A stretch of 64,000 bases of DNA from Natrononativus amylolyticus (GCF_024362525.1 NZ_CP101458.1:1798001-1862000); one strand, 5' to 3'; numbered from the stretch's first letter, positions 8,145 through 18,951 are shown. Numbers and translations are program-made. The notes: generated by a model not told the origin, from the sequence alone.

Positions 8145-8699
8145 CGGGTACTGGTTACTCGGTCACACAGCAAAGCCGCCAGTCCTAAAGAAAACAATCC
8201 CTGTCCCTCACCGACAGAAAATAACCGCCCCGGCATTGAACGGCCAGTACAGGGATTGAGGCACGAATTTCGCGATCTTGTCGTTCGTCGTCACTTTCAG
8301 TTATGAACGGCTTACATCTCCGCTGATGGCAGTTTTCGCTGCTTCAGACAGGCGGGACCTATAGAAATTGGGTGCCCATCGTATGTGCGTCACACTCGAC
8401 TCACTTCACGCTCCGCTCGCCAACAGCGTCCAGCGTTGGTAGCAGTAAAATCCGGCTACAGAACGAATACGGTGGCGAGTTCGCCGTCCAGTGATTCATC
8501 CGAACCATCGGTACTCTCCAGCCGATCGAAGCCGACTCCTGAAGTAATTAGGTCTCGGCTCGCCTACTGTTATCGGATCGAGTAAGACTGCCACAGCGAA
8601 CCTACATGCTTCGCCTCCGGATTCTACGTGGCAATCTTCGGAGCCAAGCGGCAACGGTCGGCCAAGTAGACGCCCGCGATATGATTGGTGGGCCCGAAG
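8145..8699. other. Gene-poor region
   Basis: About 555 nt of lower-GC DNA between the DUF7344 regulator and the large PAS sensor. Short open frames exist on both strands, but none has haloarchaeal codon bias, a plausible start context or a recognisable domain. I found no tRNA, no clear inverted repeats and no transposase motif. It may be debris of past insertions. Confidence 0.4.
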
Positions 8700-11600
8700 T
8701 TACGTGGCCGGTGCGTCTTCGATGAACGTTTCGACCAGCTTCTGTATTCCCTCCCGGGTGTGCTGGTGGAACGTCGCCGGTGCGACATCGAGCGAATCGG
8801 CCACGTCCTCGCCGGAGCTGTCCCGCGGCCACTCGAAGTAGCCCGCGTAGTACGCGGTCTCGAGCGTCGACCGCTGGCGCTCCGTGAGCATCTCCTCGAG
8901 CGTTGTCTGGAACTCCCGGCTCGAATCGACTGACCGCTCGCGTTCGTGCTTTCTGATGAGTTCGGTCCGTGCAAACGTCGACTGGATCGCCTCGACGATG
9001 TTCCTGACGTCGGCCGTCCGGGAAAACGCTGCGACCACAGTCCCCTTTCCCTCGGTAAACCTCGCAGTGTGGATCGTTCCACCGTACTCGGCCAGGGCGG
9101 TTGCCAGTGACGGGCCGCCAACGATGAATTCGAGAAGGGCGCCTCCTTCGTGATCGGTAACGACGCGAGCGTGCTCGATACTCGAATCGCCGCTGGCAAA
9201 CTCGAGCACTCGTTCCGCTGGAATTCCGGTTACCGTGAAGTACTGAAGGTACGAGCCGTCGGATTGTGACGTGATGCCCTCCATCCGAAACTCGGCGGCC
9301 AGTTCGTCCGATGCTCGCACGAAGAACACGTTCGAGTCGTGGATTCCGAACTCGAGTTCGACGATCTCGTCGGTGAGTAACGCCTCCTTCCGTTCGACCG
9401 CGTTGATCGCGAGCCCGATCGTTTTACCGAGTTCGAACAACACCGCCTGCTCCCGAACGCTGAACGCGTTCGCACGCGAGGAGTACGCGACGAGGACGTC
9501 GTAGACCGTCTCCTGGTAGATCACCGGAATCACCGCCGCGGACGACCGCCAACTCCCGACAGTTCCGCCCCCACTAGAGTCAGAAATGGCCAGTTCCGAC
9601 GGAAGCTCGCTACTGTTGCGGATGATCTGGATGTCACCTGACTCGACCGCCATCGAGATCGCGTCGACCGCATCGATATCGAACGACCGTTCGAATAACT
9701 CGCTACTGTGTCCATCGCCGGCCTTCGGCGTGACATCACGGATGCCGGTATCGACTTCGCCGATCCAGGCGGCGTGATACAGTTTCGAGTCCGTGAGGGT
9801 GTCACAGACCTGGCGCTCGATCTCCTCTCGGGTGGCCGACTGAACCAGTCCCTGGTTGACCCGTCGGATGACAGTATTGATCTGATTGAGCGTTTCCAGT
9901 TCGTCGCGCTGGCGGCCAAGTTCGAGTTGCTGTTCTTTCACCTCGGTGATGTCGTCGATGACCCCGACGAACCGGTACACCTCTCCGTCGTCGTTTTGCA
10001 ACGGGAACGCGAAGCTGTTGACCCATCGGATGGAGCCGTCGGGCTGGACGACCCGATACTTCTCCTGAAATCTGATCGCGGGCGCGTCGGCGTTCGAGGC
10101 GCGGGTCACGTCCGTCATCGCCGTCTCGACCCGGCGCTGATCCTGCGGGTGGACCGCGTCGAGGTGGTTCATCAAGTTGTCGTACACCGAGTCCCGGGCG
10201 CGGCCGGTGATCATCTCGTAGGCGGGGTTGATGTACAAAATTTCGCTCATGTCGGCGTCAGCCATCCAGATGGCGCTGTTGATGTTTTCGGCGATCTGGC
10301 GGAGGCGAGCCTCGCTCTCGCGCAACCGCTTCTCGCGTTCTTTGCGGTCAGAGATGTCCGTCGCAATGACCACCGCCTTCTCGACATCGCCTTCAGGGCT
10401 CTCGATCGGTGCGAGGCTGAGGGCGGTCCAGACGCGCTCGCCGTCGGGGCGCTCGAGCCTGAACTCGGAGTTGAGAACCCGCTCACGGTCGTCGAATACG
10501 CGACTCAGTAGATCCTCGGGATGCACCTGTCGTCCGCTGGCGCCGTAGAATTTTCGCTGGGAGACGTCGAGCGTCTGGTTCGTGATCTCTTCGATCGTCA
10601 GGCCCAGTAGTTCCTCGGCCTGATCGTTCACGCGGGAGATGTCGCCGTCGGGCGTGATCACGCCGATGCCGATCGGACTGGTCTCGAGGACGTGCTCGAT
10701 GACGTCGCGCTCCTCTCGAAGCGTCTCCTCGCGTTCTTTCCGATCGGTAATATCGGTCGCGATGATGGCTGCCTTTTCGACGTCGCCGGCGGCGTTCGTC
10801 ATCGGCGCGATACTGATCGAGGCCCAGACGTGGTCGCCGTCCGGCCGTTCGAGGGTAAATTCGGTGTCGATGACCTGCTCGCGATCGTCGAACACTCGGC
10901 TCAGCAGATCTTCGGGCGATACCTGTCGACCCTCGGAATCGTACAGTTTGCGCTGGGAGGCGTCGAAGGTCTGATTGGAGAGTTCCTCCATGGTCAGGCC
11001 GAGCAACTGTTCAGCCCGGTCGTTGACCCGGGAGATGTCACCGTCGGGCGTGATAACGCCGATCCCGACGGGGGTCGTCTCGAGAACGTGCTTGATCAGC
11101 CCCCGCTCTTTCCGGAGTTCTTCAGCGCGTTCCTTGCGGTTGGAAATATCACGGACGATGCCGACTGTTCCCTGGATCGATCCGCCAGAGCGAAGCGAGT
11201 TAATTATCGTTTCACAGGGAACAGTCTCTCCGTCGGCAGTTCGGACGGTAAACTCGACGGTCGAGAGTCCATCGTTCTCGTCGTCGCCCAGGTTCTCGAA
11301 CCCTTTTGGACAGTGGGGGACGTCGCCTTCCTCAATGACGATCGACGCGTGTTCGCCCAGTAGTTCGTCTCGCGAGTATCCGAATTCTTCGACGATCGTG
11401 TCGTTGACCATCTCGAAGCGTCCGTCGCGATCCAACTGATAGATGCCGTAACCCGTCATCCGGGTGATCGCCTCGTAGCGGTCGATTAATCGGCCGTACG
11501 TATCGTGGTCTATGGAGTCGCGAATAAACATCACATAGAGCCGCCGACCGTCGAATTCGATTTCCCGAATATCGGCACGGATCCGTACATCACCGCCAGC

Positions 11601-11906
11601 GGCGTGCCGTGCGAACGTGTCCAGCCGGCGGCTTCTATCCCTGGCAGAGGAAAGATTCAGTGGATCATCGTTGACGACGTCTGTTAGATCTTTACCCACC
11701 AGTTCGTCCGGCGGATACCCGAGAACGGTCGTCGTTGACTCGCTAGCAAACACAACGGTTCCACTGTCATCGGTGATGATGGTATCGACCGGTGCGACTT
11801 CGACAACGTATTTGAAAAATACGTCACTATCTCGTTCCCCGGAGTTGAATTCAGCGACGACGTTCCCGTCAGTTTCTCCCTTATCGGACGGTGAGTTGTT
11901 AGCCAT
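8700..11906 (-). CDS. Multi-PAS/GAF sensor with C-terminal HTH-10 (Bat family)
   Basis: A 1068-residue one-component regulator. Five PAS domains lie at about residues 30-135, 145-258, 271-392, 403-524 and 535-658. A GAF domain follows (about 675-840), then a Bat output-associated domain (845-985) and an HTH-10 (LTERQRSTLETAYYAGYFEWPR at 1008-1029, then VAPATFHQHTREGIQKLVE). There is no kinase domain, so signals from the PAS/GAF sensors must act directly on DNA binding. The third and fourth PAS domains are near-copies of each other. I chose MANNSPSDKG as the start; the frame continues 33 codons further but without domain character. The ligands are unknown; bound haem, flavin or redox sensing is possible. 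No target operon is adjacent. Confidence 0.92.
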   Translation of the reverse strand: MANNSPSDKGETDGNVVAEFNSGERDSDVFFKYVVEVAPVDTIITDDSGTVVFASESTTTVLGYPPDELVGKDLTDVVNDDPLNLSSARDRSRRLDTFARHAAGGDVRIRADIREIEFDGRRLYVMFIRDSIDHDTYGRLIDRYEAITRMTGYGIYQLDRDGRFEMVNDTIVEEFGYSRDELLGEHASIVIEEGDVPHCPKGFENLGDDENDGLSTVEFTVRTADGETVPCETIINSLRSGGSIQGTVGIVRDISNRKERAEELRKERGLIKHVLETTPVGIGVITPDGDISRVNDRAEQLLGLTMEELSNQTFDASQRKLYDSEGRQVSPEDLLSRVFDDREQVIDTEFTLERPDGDHVWASISIAPMTNAAGDVEKAAIIATDITDRKEREETLREERDVIEHVLETSPIGIGVITPDGDISRVNDQAEELLGLTIEEITNQTLDVSQRKFYGASGRQVHPEDLLSRVFDDRERVLNSEFRLERPDGERVWTALSLAPIESPEGDVEKAVVIATDISDRKEREKRLRESEARLRQIAENINSAIWMADADMSEILYINPAYEMITGRARDSVYDNLMNHLDAVHPQDQRRVETAMTDVTRASNADAPAIRFQEKYRVVQPDGSIRWVNSFAFPLQNDDGEVYRFVGVIDDITEVKEQQLELGRQRDELETLNQINTVIRRVNQGLVQSATREEIERQVCDTLTDSKLYHAAWIGEVDTGIRDVTPKAGDGHSSELFERSFDIDAVDAISMAVESGDIQIIRNSSELPSELAISDSSGGGTVGSWRSSAAVIPVIYQETVYDVLVAYSSRANAFSVREQAVLFELGKTIGLAINAVERKEALLTDEIVELEFGIHDSNVFFVRASDELAAEFRMEGITSQSDGSYLQYFTVTGIPAERVLEFASGDSSIEHARVVTDHEGGALLEFIVGGPSLATALAEYGGTIHTARFTEGKGTVVAAFSRTADVRNIVEAIQSTFARTELIRKHERERSVDSSREFQTTLEEMLTERQRSTLETAYYAGYFEWPRDSSGEDVADSLDVAPATFHQHTREGIQKLVETFIEDAPAT

Positions 11907-12013
11907 AGTGTTTAACAACTGCACGGGAGCTAAGAAACGTAACTGAACTAGTAGTATTTTTGCAACACTCATATTTATTTTAGGACCGGGGTGAGAGGAA
12001 TACACTTCAGTTG

Positions 12014-12277
12014 TTAGACCAGAACTCCAGCACAGGAAGCTTCCTCAAGTTCACTTACGGGTAGTAAGGCCTGAAATAACTGGTTAGTGACATTGCGAAT
12101 GTGAAGATCACTAGAGATCGATTGTACCAGCCAATCGTTGACGACTTCGGGTGTTGTCTCGAGAACGTCGATTGTGTCTGCCGTCTCGATCAACCAGTCT
12201 TGGAAACTGTCCCAGACGGGTTTAGCGGTTGATCTGTCACTGGCTCGGTGGTTGTGTTGACCAGAACGGATGGTGTA
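12014..12277 (-). pseudogene. Startless 87-codon frame, possible gene remnant
   Basis: The minus strand is open from a TAG at 12278-12280 to a TAA at 12014-12016 and encodes a coherent-looking acidic peptide with segments KPVWDSFQDWLIETADTIDV and PEVVNDWLVQSISSDLHIRN. There is no ATG or GTG at a suitable place, so it reads as the C-terminal part of a gene that lost its front. I do not recognise the family. It may equally be chance in a low-complexity region, so confidence is low. Confidence 0.3.
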
Positions 12278-12306
12278 CTACTACTGGTTCGTCAAGTTCA
12301 AACGGA

Positions 12307-12342
12307 TGAGTCGAACCGATTGCAGCCGTCTGGTTCGACTCA
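12307..12342. repeat. Perfect 11-bp inverted repeat
   Basis: TGAGTCGAACC (12307-12317) and GGTTCGACTCA (12332-12342) are exact reverse complements around a 14-nt loop. The site lies in the gene-poor block. It could be a hairpin terminator for a lost gene, a regulator site or the end of a small mobile element; no T-tract follows. Confidence 0.6.
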
Positions 12343-12587
12343 CACGTCGGACGGGATACTATAGTAGACACCGACACCATAGAAACAAGTTCATCTCGGA
12401 CCGAACGCTTCTTCCCCGATACCCGTTTCGGCGCCGTCTCGAGAGAGTCGTCTTCCAGACAGCGGCGACCGACGGCCACTCCGCCGAAGTCGTCCGACCG
12501 ACCCAGCGTGCCGAACCCGTAGGAGCCACAACAGGATCGAGATAGTTTAACATTCGTTACTCTCCCTATCAAAACATTTGAAAAAAT

Positions 12588-12596
12588 CATTAATAT
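12588..12596 (+). promoter_or_regulatory. TATA box of the sugar-binding protein gene
   Basis: CATTAATAT lies 23-31 nt before the ATG at 12619, which gives a leaderless or nearly leaderless transcript. It is preceded by an A-rich patch (AAAAAATCAT). Confidence 0.55.
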
Positions 12597-12618
12597 CCAG
12601 TCAGTGGTGTGAACGTAT

Positions 12619-13869
12619 ATGCCTGGTGAGACATGGCAACTCGAGCGGCGAACCGTGCTACAAGCAGCGGGAGCGGGCCTGATCGGATTCGTGGGTCTGG
12701 CGACCGCACAGGACGGCGAGGTCACGGTGACCGCCGTCTGGACCGACGACGAAGAGGAGGACTTCCTCGCCGTCGTCGACTACGCCGAGGGCGAAACCGA
12801 CCTCGACATCTCGTACGCCCCGCGGGACACCGAGACCCTGCTGACGGAAACCCTGATGGACTACGAGGCGGGGATCGCGACGACGGATATCGTCGTGATG
12901 CCGACGGAGGGACGCGTCCGGCGAGACGGGGCGGGGGGCCACCTCGAGCCGTTAGGCGATCTGTGGGACGAAGCGGAGTACAGCACGGACTACGAGGCGG
13001 TGGAGGTCGGCGGCGAGGTGTACGCGGCCCCCTTCGGGATGGACCTCAAGCCGGGGTTCTGGTACCGCCGATCCTTCTTCGACGAACACGACCTCGAGGA
13101 GCCCGAGGACTACGACGCCTTCCTCGACCTGCTCGCGGAGATCGACGGGATCGAGGGCGTCGAGGCGCCGCTGGCCTCCGGCAACGGCGACGGCTGGCCG
13201 CTCAGCGACGTGACGGAGGCGTTCATCCTTCGCCAGGACGACGGCGCACAGCTCCAGCGCGACCTCATCGACGGCGAGGCCGAGTTCACCGACGACCGGG
13301 TGGTCACCGCCTTCGAGGAGCTTCAGGGGCTCCTCCAGGACGGCTACTTCAGCGAGGTCCGGGACTTCGGCGTCCAGTACGAGTTCTTCTGGGCGAACGA
13401 GACGCCGCTGTACTTCATGGGATCGTGGACGCCGACGTTCGGCGCGATCGAGGACCCGGAGGACCTCGACTACTTCATGCTTCCCGGAACCGAGGCGATG
13501 GTCTCGAGCATCAACTGGTTCACCGTCCCCGCCTACGTGGAGGCGCCGGACGACGCGATGACCGCCGTCGAGGCGATCATCTCGCCCGACGGCCAGGAGG
13601 TCTGGACCGAACGCGGCGGGTTCGTCCCCTCGAGCCTCGAGGTCTCCGAGGACGCCTACGAGCTCGATCTCATGCGCGAACTCGTCCAGCAGGCCGACGA
13701 GGTCGAACTCGTCCCCGACCTGGACGACGCGCTCGGCGACCCGTTCCAGGCGGAGTTCTGGTCGCAGCTGCTCGGGCTGTGGGCGGAGCCGGACCAGGAC
13801 GTCCAGTCGATCACCGAGTCGCTGAACGACGTGTTACAGCAGACCGTCCAGGAGGACGACGAGGCCTGA
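12619..13869 (+). CDS. ABC transporter extracellular solute-binding protein (sugar type)
   Basis: A 416-residue exported binding protein of the carbohydrate (family 1) class. The N-terminus LERRTVLQAAGAGLIGFVG is a Tat signal. No lipobox cysteine follows (the cleavage region is ATAQDG), so unlike most haloarchaeal binding proteins it may not be lipid-anchored. The body shows typical elements: DIVVMPTEG, VYAAPFGMDLKPGFWYRRSFF, PLSDVTEAFI, and a C-terminal helical lobe. It should deliver its substrate to the MalF/MalG-like permeases at 14936-16864, which lie on the opposite strand and converge with it. The substrate cannot be read from the sequence; a polyol or oligosaccharide is the best guess. 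Confidence 0.88.
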   Translation: MPGETWQLERRTVLQAAGAGLIGFVGLATAQDGEVTVTAVWTDDEEEDFLAVVDYAEGETDLDISYAPRDTETLLTETLMDYEAGIATTDIVVMPTEGRVRRDGAGGHLEPLGDLWDEAEYSTDYEAVEVGGEVYAAPFGMDLKPGFWYRRSFFDEHDLEEPEDYDAFLDLLAEIDGIEGVEAPLASGNGDGWPLSDVTEAFILRQDDGAQLQRDLIDGEAEFTDDRVVTAFEELQGLLQDGYFSEVRDFGVQYEFFWANETPLYFMGSWTPTFGAIEDPEDLDYFMLPGTEAMVSSINWFTVPAYVEAPDDAMTAVEAIISPDGQEVWTERGGFVPSSLEVSEDAYELDLMRELVQQADEVELVPDLDDALGDPFQAEFWSQLLGLWAEPDQDVQSITESLNDVLQQTVQEDDEA

Positions 13870-13870
13870 C

Positions 13871-14167
13871 GTGACCGACGCCCGCGACGACCGGAGCGGC
13901 GGGCCTCTCGAGGCGCTCGTCGTCATCGGCCAGGAGGTCCGGCGCAGCAGCGCCAACGCCGTCGCCGTCGACCTGCTGTACGTGTTCACGACGGCGTTTT
14001 TCGCCACGCTCCTGGTTCGCGGGCTCTGGCCGGCGGCCATCGCCGCGCTTCCCGTCACGGTGTTGCTCTCGTTCGCCTGGATGTCCTCGCGGTCCTTTTT
14101 CCTCACAAACGCCCTCGCGCTCGTCGTGGCCGTCTGGGCGACGCGGGCGGGCCTCGTGCCGCTGTGA
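13871..14167 (+). CDS. Small membrane protein, unknown
   Basis: A 98-residue protein starting at a GTG one base after the stop of the binding-protein gene, so translational coupling is likely. After a charged N-terminus it has two or three hydrophobic segments (AVDLLYVFTTAFFATLLV, AAIAALPVTVLLSFAW, ALALVVAVWATRAGL). It has no recognised family. It could be an accessory subunit of the ABC system, which rests only on position. Codon use matches its neighbours. Confidence 0.6.
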   Translation: MTDARDDRSGGPLEALVVIGQEVRRSSANAVAVDLLYVFTTAFFATLLVRGLWPAAIAALPVTVLLSFAWMSSRSFFLTNALALVVAVWATRAGLVPL

Positions 14168-14276
14168 GCGAACGGGCGCGGCCACATCCATCGGCGAACG
14201 GGATAGGGCAGCGTCGGCGGTCGGCGCTAAATCCCCGGCTGTAGCGATCGAAGCAGGTAGCTCGTTTTCGAGTTCG

Positions 14277-14777
14277 TTACTCGAGGTAGTCGACCAGCGA
14301 TTCCCAACCCAGGATGAACAACTGGTGACTTTCTACGAGGATAATCACTGCCCCGACGATAGTAGCAGCCGCGAGCGGTGTCGAAAGCAGTCCAAGCGAG
14401 ACGATCAAAGTCGTCGCGCACGCCGGTGGGTGATTTGCATCTACAGCGATCACTCCCCAACTGGTAAGCGCGATCGAAACCACACCACTGAATGCCAATC
14501 GAACAGATTCGGGAGAATACGCGAGTGGGGCAGCCGTGAGAGAGACGCCATTCGCAATCAGGCCGTACGCGATCAATCCAGCCGTGACACCGATAATGTG
14601 GCTGCCAACGATTCGGTAGGAGTTGGTTCGTGCTCCCCGTCGATCGAATGCTAGAATGAACGCTGTCGGACCGAGACTCGGAAAGATGAACGGTTGGCCG
14701 GTTACCACGGCTATACCACCAAGAATTGTAAAGAGAACACTCGCATAGAGACTCGTTCCCACCCGATACCGGACCAT
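14277..14777 (-). CDS. HPP-family integral membrane protein
   Basis: A 166-residue protein with four to five membrane helices. The segment VIAVDANHPPACATTLIVSLG carries the name-giving HPP motif of this family. FIFPSLGPTAFILAFD at the second helix is the family's other conserved stretch. Some HPP proteins have been linked to nitrite transport in chloroplasts and cyanobacteria, but archaeal function is unproven. GC is lower than the flanking ABC genes and a separate TATA-like CATTATG precedes it (about 14804-14811, minus strand). It therefore seems an independent transcription unit placed between the binding protein and the permeases. Confidence 0.8.
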   Translation of the reverse strand: MVRYRVGTSLYASVLFTILGGIAVVTGQPFIFPSLGPTAFILAFDRRGARTNSYRIVGSHIIGVTAGLIAYGLIANGVSLTAAPLAYSPESVRLAFSGVVSIALTSWGVIAVDANHPPACATTLIVSLGLLSTPLAAATIVGAVIILVESHQLFILGWESLVDYLE

Positions 14778-14935
14778 AGAGACATATCTCTTGATCCGTC
14801 ACATAATGATGCCTATCCGCAAGCGAACGCCCAGTATCGCGGACCTCGGTATCGCCACCGCGTTTCCGCCTCCGCACTGCTCGGCTACCTCGGATCGTCG
14901 TTCGGCACCGGGCTCGCGAAGAGGGAACTTCGCCC

Positions 14936-15898
14936 TCAGTCGGCGACGGCGGCCACCATGCCACGCTTGTAGTAGCGCTCGAGCAGCAGGAACAGGATCA
15001 CCGGGACGGCCATCGTCATGATCGAGCCGGCGGCGATCAGCCCCCACTCGACCTGGACGCGCCCGCGCATCAGCGGGAGGACCTGCGGCGCGAGGTAGAG
15101 CTCTGGCGAGCGCATGAACACCAGCGGGAAGAAGAAGGCGTTCCAGACCCAGGTGAACTGGATCACCGCGACCGAGACGAGCGCGGGCGTCGACAGTGGG
15201 AGGATGATCGTCCGGAAGATCTGGTACCGGGAGGCGCCGTCGATGCGGGCGGCCTCCTCGAGTTCCTCCGGAATCCCCAGCAGGTAGTTTCTGAGAAACA
15301 GCACGACCCAGCCCAGCCCCCAGCCGATGTGGATCAGGATCAGCCCCATGTACGTGTCGAACAGCCCGAACTCGTGCAGAGCGTTGTAGTTGCCCATCGC
15401 GACGAGTTCCGGCGGCGCGGCCATCACCAGCAGGATCAGGAAGAACAGCGTCGTCTTCAGCGGGAACTCGAAGCGGGCGAACGGGTACGCCGCCATGATC
15501 CCGAGGAGCATCACGACAAGCACCGCGGGGATAGTGACGATGAACGTGTTTCGCAGCGCCCGCCCCATCGGTGCGGTGCTGTAGTCCCAGGCCCGGTAGT
15601 AGTTCTCGAACGTGATCGTCATCCCCTCGAGGTGCCACCAGCCCCCGATGATCTCAGAGAGCGGGCGAAGCGACGCCATGAACAGCCCGATGAAGGGAAC
15701 GATCCAGAGCAGGGCGATGGTGATCGCGACGACGTACTTGAGCGTGCGTCGACTCGTGGGGACGCTCTCCTCGAGGCGCGCTCGCCAGGTTCGATCGGAT
15801 GCCGGTGCCGTCTCGGGGATCTCGTCGGTCCGCAGGTACCGGTACGCGTCGGTCGTTTCCGAGCCGCCGTCGGGTGTGTCGTGTGTGTCTGTAGCCAT
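14936..15898 (-). CDS. ABC transporter permease, MalG type
   Basis: A 320-residue inner-membrane permease of the carbohydrate uptake class. A 45-residue cytosolic N-terminus is followed by six predicted helices (ALLWIVPFIGLFMASL first). The EAA loop contacting the ATPase is LEEAARIDGASRYQIFRTII with LPLSTPAL after it. It is the third gene of the minus-strand operon ATPase-MalF-MalG and starts 6 nt after the MalF stop. Together with the binding protein at 12619 it should form a sugar importer. Confidence 0.92.
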   Translation of the reverse strand: MATDTHDTPDGGSETTDAYRYLRTDEIPETAPASDRTWRARLEESVPTSRRTLKYVVAITIALLWIVPFIGLFMASLRPLSEIIGGWWHLEGMTITFENYYRAWDYSTAPMGRALRNTFIVTIPAVLVVMLLGIMAAYPFARFEFPLKTTLFFLILLVMAAPPELVAMGNYNALHEFGLFDTYMGLILIHIGWGLGWVVLFLRNYLLGIPEELEEAARIDGASRYQIFRTIILPLSTPALVSVAVIQFTWVWNAFFFPLVFMRSPELYLAPQVLPLMRGRVQVEWGLIAAGSIMTMAVPVILFLLLERYYKRGMVAAVAD

Positions 15899-15904
15899 GT
15901 CGGA

Positions 15905-16864
15905 TCACCGCATGCGCGCGATGTACAGCGCGAGGGGGGCGACGATGAACAGCTGTAGCAGCGCCACCACCATCGCCATCCCGTAGTCGATCTGGGGCCT
16001 GAACGCGGCCCGGTACACCTCGATACCGAGCACGGAGTAGGCGTGATTCGGGCCGCCCGCGGCGCCGCCGGCGGCGTAGACGATGTCGAACATCCGCATC
16101 ACCCAGATGATCCCCATGATGACGACGACGGCAGTCACCGGCTTGACCAGCGGCCAGGTGATGTCCCAGAACCGCCGCCACGCGTTGGCGCCGTCGACCT
16201 TGGCGGACTCGATCAACGAGGGGTCGATCGCCGACAGCGCCGAACTGTACAGCAGCATGCTGAAGCCGGTGTGAACCCAGATCCCGCCCGCGATCAGCGC
16301 GTAGATCGCCACCTGGGGCGACTGGGTCCAGTTGCGGACCCACTGCTCCTGCCCGAGCACTCGGAGCAGTTCGTTGAAGATCCCGGCCTGGGGGTCGTAG
16401 ACGAACATGAGGACCAGCCCGATGACGATCGGCGGGACGGTAAAGCCCGCAAACACCATCGAGCGAAGGATGCGCCGCCCCTTCAGGTCGGCGAACAGCA
16501 GCGCCAGTCCGAGGCCGAGGAACGTGCTCGCGGGCACGTGAATAACGACCCACAGGAGGTTGTGGGTGAGCGCGCCCATCGGGTACCGAAGTTCGCGCAT
16601 GTTCGACCAGTGAACGATGAGCGGGTCGGTGAGCGACCGGACCCAGTTGTCCAGCCCGACGAACTCCTCCATCGTGAACGTATCCCAGGAGTAGAAGCTC
16701 CCGATCGCAGAGTAGACGATCGGCGCGACCGAGAAGATCGCGAACAGGGTCAGTCCGGGAACCAGAAACACCGCCAGCGCGATCGCTTTCTCCCGGTCGA
16801 CGTCAGCGTAGGTGCTCGTCGTGCGGTCGTCGGCGAGGGCGTCGAGGTGGTCTCGTAAGCTCAT
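15905..16864 (-). CDS. ABC transporter permease, MalF/UgpA type
   Basis: A 319-residue permease. It has a first helix AIALAVFLVPGLTLFAIF near residue 35, then a periplasmic loop (SWDTFTMEEFVGLDNWVRSL) typical of this subfamily, and an EAA motif LIESAKVDGANAWRRFWDIT followed by WPLVKP. It pairs with the MalG-type permease downstream. It is the middle gene of the operon, 27 nt after the ATPase gene. Confidence 0.92.
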   Translation of the reverse strand: MSLRDHLDALADDRTTSTYADVDREKAIALAVFLVPGLTLFAIFSVAPIVYSAIGSFYSWDTFTMEEFVGLDNWVRSLTDPLIVHWSNMRELRYPMGALTHNLLWVVIHVPASTFLGLGLALLFADLKGRRILRSMVFAGFTVPPIVIGLVLMFVYDPQAGIFNELLRVLGQEQWVRNWTQSPQVAIYALIAGGIWVHTGFSMLLYSSALSAIDPSLIESAKVDGANAWRRFWDITWPLVKPVTAVVVIMGIIWVMRMFDIVYAAGGAAGGPNHAYSVLGIEVYRAAFRPQIDYGMAMVVALLQLFIVAPLALYIARMR

Positions 16865-16891
16865 GGTCTCGAGTGGCTCCAGTTTCGACGG

Positions 16892-18025
<1,134 letters not shown>

Positions 18026-18248
18026 TTACTATTACACACGGCCTTTTATGGCATTAATGCTCCTGCTCTGGAAGAATTTTTGGAAAATCGCGACGAGGTG
18101 TCATTCTCGACGCGGTCCAGGTACGTGGAGTTCCTCGAGTGTCCCCGGCGTGTCGGACTGAACGACCGACGCGACCGCGTCGGCGATCGAAACAGTCCAG
18201 ACATGTACAATCCGAAGCGTTTCAACGGCGCACCTCCTGTCGAATCGC

Positions 18249-18881
18249 ATGCCAACGTACTCGACCGTCCGCCGGTGGGTGATAAACGGGGTGGCGGTCA
18301 CGATCCCGCTCGTCGTCACGATCATGGTTCTCAGCCTCGTTCTCAACTTCATTCTCGGCGTCATCTCGCCGCTCGTCCTCGCTGTCGCCTACCTCTGGCC
18401 GGCTGAACTCCCGCGGGCGGTGTTGCAGCTCCTGACGCTACTCGCGCTCGTCGGAACGATACTGCTCGTCGGAATCGTCGCGGATCTCACCTCCGGCGAG
18501 CGGCTATCCCGCGGCGTCCACACCACGATGGAGTCGATCCCGGGAATAAGCACCGTCTATGCGACCGTTCGGAAGGCGAGCGACATACTGGTCGACGACA
18601 ACACGGATCAGTTCAAGGAGGTGATGATCGTCGAGTTTCCCCACGACGACGCGTATATGCTCGGCTTTCTCACGGCGGATACCCCCGAGACGATCGAAAC
18701 CGCGACCGACGGCCGCGAGATGCTGACGGTCGTGGTTCCGCTGGGGCCGAACCCGACGACCAACGGCTTCGTCATGCACGTCCCCACCGAGAACGTCCAC
18801 GACGTCGACCTCACTGTCGAGGAGGCGGTCCGGTCGATCGCGACGCTCGGAGTCGCGACCGACGCGGTAGACGACGACTAA
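18249..18881 (+). CDS. DUF502-family membrane protein
   Basis: A 210-residue protein. Two hydrophobic segments (INGVAVTIPLVVTIMVLSLV and LLTLLALVGTILLVGIVADL) are followed by the family core MESIPGISTVYATVRKASDIL and a beta-rich C-terminal half (VVVPLGPNPTTNGFVMHV). Bacterial and archaeal DUF502 proteins are widespread but their role is unknown; the fold predicts a membrane-anchored cytosolic domain. It stands alone, divergent from the ABC ATPase. Confidence 0.85.
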   Translation: MPTYSTVRRWVINGVAVTIPLVVTIMVLSLVLNFILGVISPLVLAVAYLWPAELPRAVLQLLTLLALVGTILLVGIVADLTSGERLSRGVHTTMESIPGISTVYATVRKASDILVDDNTDQFKEVMIVEFPHDDAYMLGFLTADTPETIETATDGREMLTVVVPLGPNPTTNGFVMHVPTENVHDVDLTVEEAVRSIATLGVATDAVDDD

Positions 18882-18944
18882 CCGGCGGTAGGGATGTGCT
18901 TCCGAGGAAGTATATTCCGACAGGGATTTCCGGCGCCCCAAACG

Positions 18945-18951
18945 GTATAAG
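18945..18951 (+). promoter_or_regulatory. TATA-like element upstream of the PAPS-reductase-like gene
   Basis: GTATAAG lies about 32 nt before the ATG at 18980, giving a leader of roughly 6 nt. A second AT-rich block (AATTATATC, 18958-18966) sits closer, but too near the ATG to be the main TATA box. Confidence 0.4.

Larger units (their letters stand above)
11907..12618. other. AT-richer, gene-poor region with remnants
   Basis: About 710 nt between two divergently transcribed genes. Base composition drops clearly below the surroundings and the otherwise rare CTAG tetramer occurs (for example near 11945 and 12109). It contains a startless 87-codon open frame, a perfect 11-bp inverted repeat and, at the right end, the promoter of the sugar-binding protein. 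The pattern suggests a decayed insertion. Confidence 0.45.
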
